Shown one piece after another: positions 60,335 to 64,000 of a stretch of 64,000 nt of DNA. Origin of the DNA: Rickettsia sp. MEAM1 (Bemisia tabaci) (GTDB lineage Bacteria; Pseudomonadota; Alphaproteobacteria; Rickettsiales; Rickettsiaceae); assembly GCF_002285905.1 (NCBI RefSeq), contig NZ_CP016305.1:682001-746000 (forward strand). The letters run 5' to 3'. A program made the translations under genes and the position numbers. Each line of letters begins with the position of its first letter. Within the stretch, counting starts at the first letter, position 1. Under the pieces are notes generated by a model, which worked only from the letters and a program-made list of their open reading frames with translations, ran no database searches and had not been told where the DNA came from.

Positions 60335-61195
60335 GGCACCGTCAAGTTAAGTAAATTAGTATCACAAAGTACTATATTTTTAGATTTCAGACAGCAAGAA
60401 GTCTTTGAGTAGCTTCATCCCAAATGGATTTAGCGGACGCAAATGCAATTCTTTGCTCAGATGCTGTTTTAGTATATCTTCCAACATTTACAGCAAATAT
60501 ATTTCTGACTTTTCCCATCAGTGATAATGTACATTGTGCTGAATTAGGATGCTTAAATTTAATCAGTATCTTCTCTTTTCTCCTAGTTGGCTGATGGGCA
60601 TTCTCAATCCGATTATTTAGTCTTTTATCGGTACGATGCTTAGTCCTAGGACACATATACCTAACTGGTTTAATGTAGCTTTTTAGCTTATCAGTCACAA
60701 TAACCCTTGGACATGGATAATTACCCAATAATCTTGATAAAAAGCGAATAGCTGATTTCTTGTTACGACGCTTCTGCAGTAATACTTCTAATTCATGTCC
60801 CTCAGAGTCAACAGCTCTCCATAATATGAATACTTCACCTTTGATCTTGATATTCATCTCATCCAAATGCCATTTATCAGTTGGCTTTCGCTCTCTCTTA
60901 CTAATAACATCTTGAAAATAAACTACAAACTTATAACACCAAAACCTTACAGTCTCATGACTTAATATAATACCTCGATAAGCCATCTGCTCTTGAACAT
61001 CTCGGTAACTATTATTAAAGCGATGATATAACCATACTGTATGGCTAATAATGCTTGCTGGAAAACGATGTCTATTCGGGGCTTGAGTAATATGCATAGC
61101 GGTAAAATCTAGGATAAATTGTTACTGCTATTCTATAAATCATTCCCTGTAATTGCTCAATACTTAATTTATACCTCCCTTAACTTGACGGTGCC
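60335..61195 (-). mobile_element. IS6-family copy 8, at a rearrangement junction
   Basis: Full length, minus orientation. Left flank CCTGAGCT is the inverse complement of AGCTCAGG at copy 4. Right flank ATTGTAGC is inside an alpha/beta-hydrolase gene tail. Confidence 0.95.
60387..61097 (-). CDS. IS6-family transposase (copy 8)
   Basis: Intact 236-residue frame identical to copy 1. Confidence 0.95.
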   Translation of the reverse strand: MHITQAPNRHRFPASIISHTVWLYHRFNNSYRDVQEQMAYRGIILSHETVRFWCYKFVVYFQDVISKRERKPTDKWHLDEMNIKIKGEVFILWRAVDSEGHELEVLLQKRRNKKSAIRFLSRLLGNYPCPRVIVTDKLKSYIKPVRYMCPRTKHRTDKRLNNRIENAHQPTRRKEKILIKFKHPNSAQCTLSLMGKVRNIFAVNVGRYTKTASEQRIAFASAKSIWDEATQRLLAV

Positions 61196-61477
61196 ATTGT
61201 AGCTGCAAAAAATGATCAAATAGTGCCTGAATCTTCCATTTTATCTTTGCAAAAATTGTTTAAAAGCTCTACTCTTATAGAGGTACCAGGCGGACATATT
61301 AGTTATTTGATAAATGATAAGCTGACAGAGTTATTTAAATTGATGTCATTCCCGCGGAGGCGGGAATCCAGCACAAAGTCCCTATGTCATACCGCGGCTC
61401 GACCGCGGTATCTCAGGACACAGTCTGCGATAAAAGACCCCGTGATCAAGTCACGGGGTGACAGTATAGTTAACTAG
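61196..61477 (+). pseudogene. Alpha/beta-hydrolase C-terminal tail, PhaC-like, with repeat-encoded end
   Basis: Open from the IS edge with no start codon. IVAAKNDQIVPESSILSLQKLF has the catalytic-Asp loop (D-x-I-V-P) and IEVPGGHISYLIND the catalytic His of alpha/beta-hydrolases; the His followed by a Leu-Ile-Asn stretch and the phaA gene downstream suggest polyhydroxyalkanoate synthase, but another hydrolase is possible. After KLTELFKLM the frame runs into a palindromic repeat (61343) and ends at 61477 with about 45 residues of repeat-encoded sequence (SFPRRRESSTKS...). The upstream part of the gene is not in the window. Confidence 0.55.
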
Positions 61478-61502
61478 ATTCCCGCCTCCGCGGGAATGAC
61501 AT
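61343..61502. repeat. Nested palindromic repeat between PhaC-like tail and phaA
   Basis: Outer arms ATGTCATTCCCGCGGAGGCG and CGCCTCCGCGGGAATGACAT; inside is a second palindrome from GTCATACCGCGG to GTCACGGGGTGACAG-type sequence. Same two-layer build as at 9764. Confidence 0.8.
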
Positions 61503-61583
61503 GGTACAAGTTTTTCGATCCACGCAAAAAGCCGCCATGGGATGACAGGAATGTAACAAATATTATTTTAAGGAGTATATATC

Positions 61584-62762
61584 ATGATAAAACCGATTTA
61601 CATCACTCATGCGAAAAGAACAGCTTTCGGCTCGTTTATGGGTAGTCTTAGTACTACTCCTGCACCAATGATTGCGACGCACCTAATAAAGGATATTTTG
61701 CAGAATAGTAAAATCGATCCAGCTTTAATAAATGAGGTGATACTCGGGCAGGTAATCACAGGCGGTAGCGGGCAGAATCCGGCAAGACAAACGCTCATTC
61801 ATGCAGGTATTCCTAAAGAAGTACCAGGCTATACAATTAATAAGGTTTGCGGTTCAGGTCTTAAAACAGTAGCACTTGCTGCAGCCTCAATTATGACTGG
61901 CGATAACGATATTGTGATAGCAGGTGGGCAGGAAAATATGTCGCTCGGTATGCATGGCAGCTATATAAGAGCAGGAGCTAAATTCGGCGATATTAAAATG
62001 GTTGATCTAATGCAATATGATGGATTAACTGATGTATTTTCAGGGGTATTTATGGGTATTACTGCCGAGAATATTTCAAAGCAATTTAATATTACTAGAG
62101 AGCAGCAAGATGAATTTGCTTTAAGTTCACATCAAAAAGCAGCGAAAGCCCAAAAAGCCGGAATATTTAAAGATGAGATCTTACCTATTGAAGTGACGAT
62201 TAAAAAAACTACTAACTTATTTGATCATGATGAGACAGTAAGACCTGATACCAGCCTTGAGATTTTAGGTAAATTACGCCCTGCTTTCGATAAAAACGGT
62301 ACAGTTACTGCCGGTAATGCTTCCTCAATTAATGATGGTGCTGCATGTCTTATGGTAGTATCCGAAGAGGCATTAAAAAAGCATAATCTAACTCCGCTTG
62401 CTCGTATTGTCTCATATGCTTCTGCCGGTGTTGATCCAAGTATTATGGGGACTGCTCCCGTTCCTGCCTCTCAAAAAGCTTTAAGCAAAGCCGGCTGGAG
62501 TGTTAATGATTTAGATCTTATCGAGGTTAATGAAGCTTTTGCCGCTCAAAGTATTTATGTTAATCGTGAAATGAAATGGGATATGAGCAAGGTTAATGTG
62601 AATGGTGGAGCAATAGCAATCGGTCACCCAATCGGTGCTAGCGGCGGACGTGTTCTTATTACTTTAATACATGGATTAAGAAGAAATAAGGCTAAAAAGG
62701 GCTTAGTTACCTTATGTATCGGTGGTGGTATGGGTATGGCTATGTGCGTTGAAACGATTTAA
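61584..62762 (+). CDS. phaA: Acetyl-CoA acetyltransferase (thiolase II)
   Basis: 392 residues. Acyl-enzyme Cys89 in [12 protein letters not shown], the EVNEAFAAQ motif, His in [17 protein letters not shown] (about 348) and Cys in [12 protein letters not shown] (about 378) are all present. It condenses two acetyl-CoA to acetoacetyl-CoA, the first step of PHB synthesis, and feeds PhaB (35014). AAGGAG 10 bp before the ATG is a strong ribosome site. If the PhaC-like tail upstream is truly phaC, polymer formation is lost although both precursor enzymes remain open. Confidence 0.93.
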   Translation: MIKPIYITHAKRTAFGSFMGSLSTTPAPMIATHLIKDILQNSKIDPALINEVILGQVITGGSGQNPARQTLIHAGIPKEVPGYTINKVCGSGLKTVALAAASIMTGDNDIVIAGGQENMSLGMHGSYIRAGAKFGDIKMVDLMQYDGLTDVFSGVFMGITAENISKQFNITREQQDEFALSSHQKAAKAQKAGIFKDEILPIEVTIKKTTNLFDHDETVRPDTSLEILGKLRPAFDKNGTVTAGNASSINDGAACLMVVSEEALKKHNLTPLARIVSYASAGVDPSIMGTAPVPASQKALSKAGWSVNDLDLIEVNEAFAAQSIYVNREMKWDMSKVNVNGGAIAIGHPIGASGGRVLITLIHGLRRNKAKKGLVTLCIGGGMGMAMCVETI

Positions 62763-62995
62763 TTTTGTTACCCCGTGGCTTAGGAAATGCCATGTATGTC
62801 ATTCCCACTTAAGGCTTGCTTGCGTAGATTGAAAAACTTGTTTTTTGAGCCATGCAACAACACTGGTCAAGCCACGGGATCCAGCATAAAGCGAGATAAA
62901 ATCGAGCTTTTTTATTTGTATTTTATGTTACTGGATCCCATGAATAAATTACGGGATGACAGGGAAACCCAATCCACGTAAGCAGCACTCAACAG
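62763..62995. repeat. Palindromic repeat cluster after phaA
   Basis: Units include GTCATTCCCACTTAAGG, TCAAGCCACGGGATCCAGCA, AAAGCGAGATAAAATCGAGC and GGATCCCATGAATAAATTAC followed by GGGATGACAG. No gene; an ORF here is repeat-encoded. Confidence 0.65.
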
Positions 62996-63023
62996 GGCAC
63001 CGTCAAGTTAAGGGAGGTATAAA
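62996..63023 (+). mobile_element. IS6-family copy 5, left 28 bp of the split copy
   Basis: Terminal repeat to GGTATAAA, then IS200. Its other 833 bp are at 17709-18541. Left flank CTCAACAG. Confidence 0.9.
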
Positions 63024-63281
63024 CTAAACAACCCTCAGCTATAAGCTGAGGGGTTATAAAGTGGAATCGATTAGAAATCGATCATCATTCACAGGTTCAC
63101 CACTAACTTGCTAAGAGATATTTGCGGCTTATATGAGATAAACATATGTACGTGATCACATGATATTTTCCCTGAAATTATATGTACTTCATGTTCCATA
63201 CAAATCTGCCTCAGTAAATCTCTAGTCCTTTCCGATACTTTGCCTATCAATATTCTCTTCCTATATTTTGGTATCCATATA
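63024..63281 (-). mobile_element. IS200-type element, 3' part of the split copy, with 160-bp deletion
   Basis: 258 bp ending in TCCATATA at the next IS6 copy. Comparison with 11220-11780 shows loss of the segment equivalent to 11298-11457, removing the C-terminal half of the transposase gene with the catalytic Tyr. With 17560-17708 it accounts for the whole element (399 bp + 162 bp lost = 561). Confidence 0.9.
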
Positions 63282-64000
63282 GGCACCGTCAAGTTAAGGG
63301 AGGTATAAATTAAGTATTGAGCAATTACAGGGAATGATTTATAGAATAGCAGTAACAATTTATCCTAGATTTTACCGCTATGCATATTACTCAAGCCCCG
63401 AATAGACATCGTTTTCCAGCAAGCATTATTAGCCATACAGTATGGTTATATCATCGCTTTAATAATAGTTACCGAGATGTTCAAGAGCAGATGGCTTATC
63501 GAGGTATTATATTAAGTCATGAGACTGTAAGGTTTTGGTGTTATAAGTTTGTAGTTTATTTTCAAGATGTTATTAGTAAGAGAGAGCGAAAGCCAACTGA
63601 TAAATGGCATTTGGATGAGATGAATATCAAGATCAAAGGTGAAGTATTCATATTATGGAGAGCTGTTGACTCTGAGGGACATGAATTAGAAGTATTACTG
63701 CAGAAGCGTCGTAACAAGAAATCAGCTATTCGCTTTTTATCAAGATTATTGGGTAATTATCCATGTCCAAGGGTTATTGTGACTGATAAGCTAAAAAGCT
63801 ACATTAAACCAGTTAGGTATATGTGTCCTAGGACTAAGCATCGTACCGATAAAAGACTAAATAATCGGATTGAGAATGCCCATCAGCCAACTAGGAGAAA
63901 AGAGAAGATACTGATTAAATTTAAGCATCCTAATTCAGCACAATGTACATTATCACTGATGGGAAAAGTCAGAAATATATTTGCTGTAAATGTTGGAAGA
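63282..64000 (+). mobile_element. IS6-family copy 9, running off the window
   Basis: First 719 of 861 bp. Left flank TCCATATA, whose duplicate is the right flank of copy 4 at 17560. Confidence 0.95.
63380..64000 (+). CDS. IS6-family transposase (copy 9, partial at window edge)
   Basis: 207 codons visible, identical to copy 1 so far; D79, D136 and E165 are all inside the visible part. Confidence 0.93.
   Translation, partial: MHITQAPNRHRFPASIISHTVWLYHRFNNSYRDVQEQMAYRGIILSHETVRFWCYKFVVYFQDVISKRERKPTDKWHLDEMNIKIKGEVFILWRAVDSEGHELEVLLQKRRNKKSAIRFLSRLLGNYPCPRVIVTDKLKSYIKPVRYMCPRTKHRTDKRLNNRIENAHQPTRRKEKILIKFKHPNSAQCTLSLMGKVRNIFAVNVGR

Noticed and set aside
62787-62981. ORF after phaA
   Set aside because: Runs through a repeat cluster and has no conserved features or ribosome site.
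63089-63358. Fused ORF across IS200 remnant and IS6 end
   Set aside because: It starts in IS6 noncoding sequence and lacks the catalytic Tyr; it is a product of the split and deletion.

Overview
The window is a chromosomal segment of an AT-rich, obligately intracellular alphaproteobacterium, almost certainly Rickettsia. Supporting signs are dozens of Rickettsia-type palindromic repeats between and inside genes, vertical-type core genes (mreBC, atpHAGDC, nuoGHI, clpB, acnA, mipZ), a broken class D beta-lactamase and TPR/LRR accessory proteins. The heavy insertion-sequence load points to an IS-rich lineage such as tick endosymbiont genomes. I cannot name the species from sequence alone.

Layout: 1-5.2 kb holds an LRR gene cut by an IS, a YoeB toxin remnant, thyX, a DUF1460 secreted protein and two IS6-family copies. 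5.4-9.7 kb is pepA-mipZ-aspS. 9.7-13.1 kb is an IS nest (truncated MITE, broken IS256-type element, IS6 copy carrying a nested IS200) followed by an orphan C-terminal gene fragment. 13.2-20.5 kb has mrcA (PBP1a), the front part of a triply broken class D beta-lactamase, further IS6 and IS200 copies, and a helicase fragment bracketed by IS copies. 20.6-28.5 kb is a housekeeping block: bamE, rpmF-fabH, pal, tRNA(CAU), lptF/G-type permease, mreB-mreC-yraN, an XRE regulator and gmk. 28.5-39.3 kb has an IS6 copy with a dead transposase, clpB, a frameshifted CX5R phosphatase (SopB-like effector candidate), phaB, a TPR gene cut by IS, and a four-part IS nest. 39.3-54.6 kb is a membrane protein, the F1 ATP synthase operon, acnA, an Rpn-type nuclease and nuoG-H-I. 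54.9-64 kb has IS200, an intact IS256 copy with target duplication, an AAA ATPase, photolyase, the back part of the beta-lactamase, an alpha/beta-hydrolase (PhaC-like) tail, phaA, and a split IS200/IS6 nest running off the end.

Three IS families dominate: an 861-bp IS6-family element with 17-bp ends (eight uninterrupted-by-recombination, split or partial copies plus three solo ends), a 561-bp IS200-type element, and two related IS256-type elements. The IS6 copies have acted as recombination sites. Two 8-bp target duplications are each split between distant copies: AGCTCAGG at 16.69 and 60.33 kb, and TCCATATA at 63.28 and 17.56 kb. Undoing two inversions (about 2.1 kb and about 43 kb) would rejoin both the beta-lactamase gene and a nested IS200-in-IS6 unit. 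Other observations include a 113-bp MITE with 14-bp perfect ends and a 9-bp target duplication between atpD and atpC, a palindromic repeat that supplies the start codon of yraN, and several single-base losses in A-runs that break accessory genes while core genes stay open.
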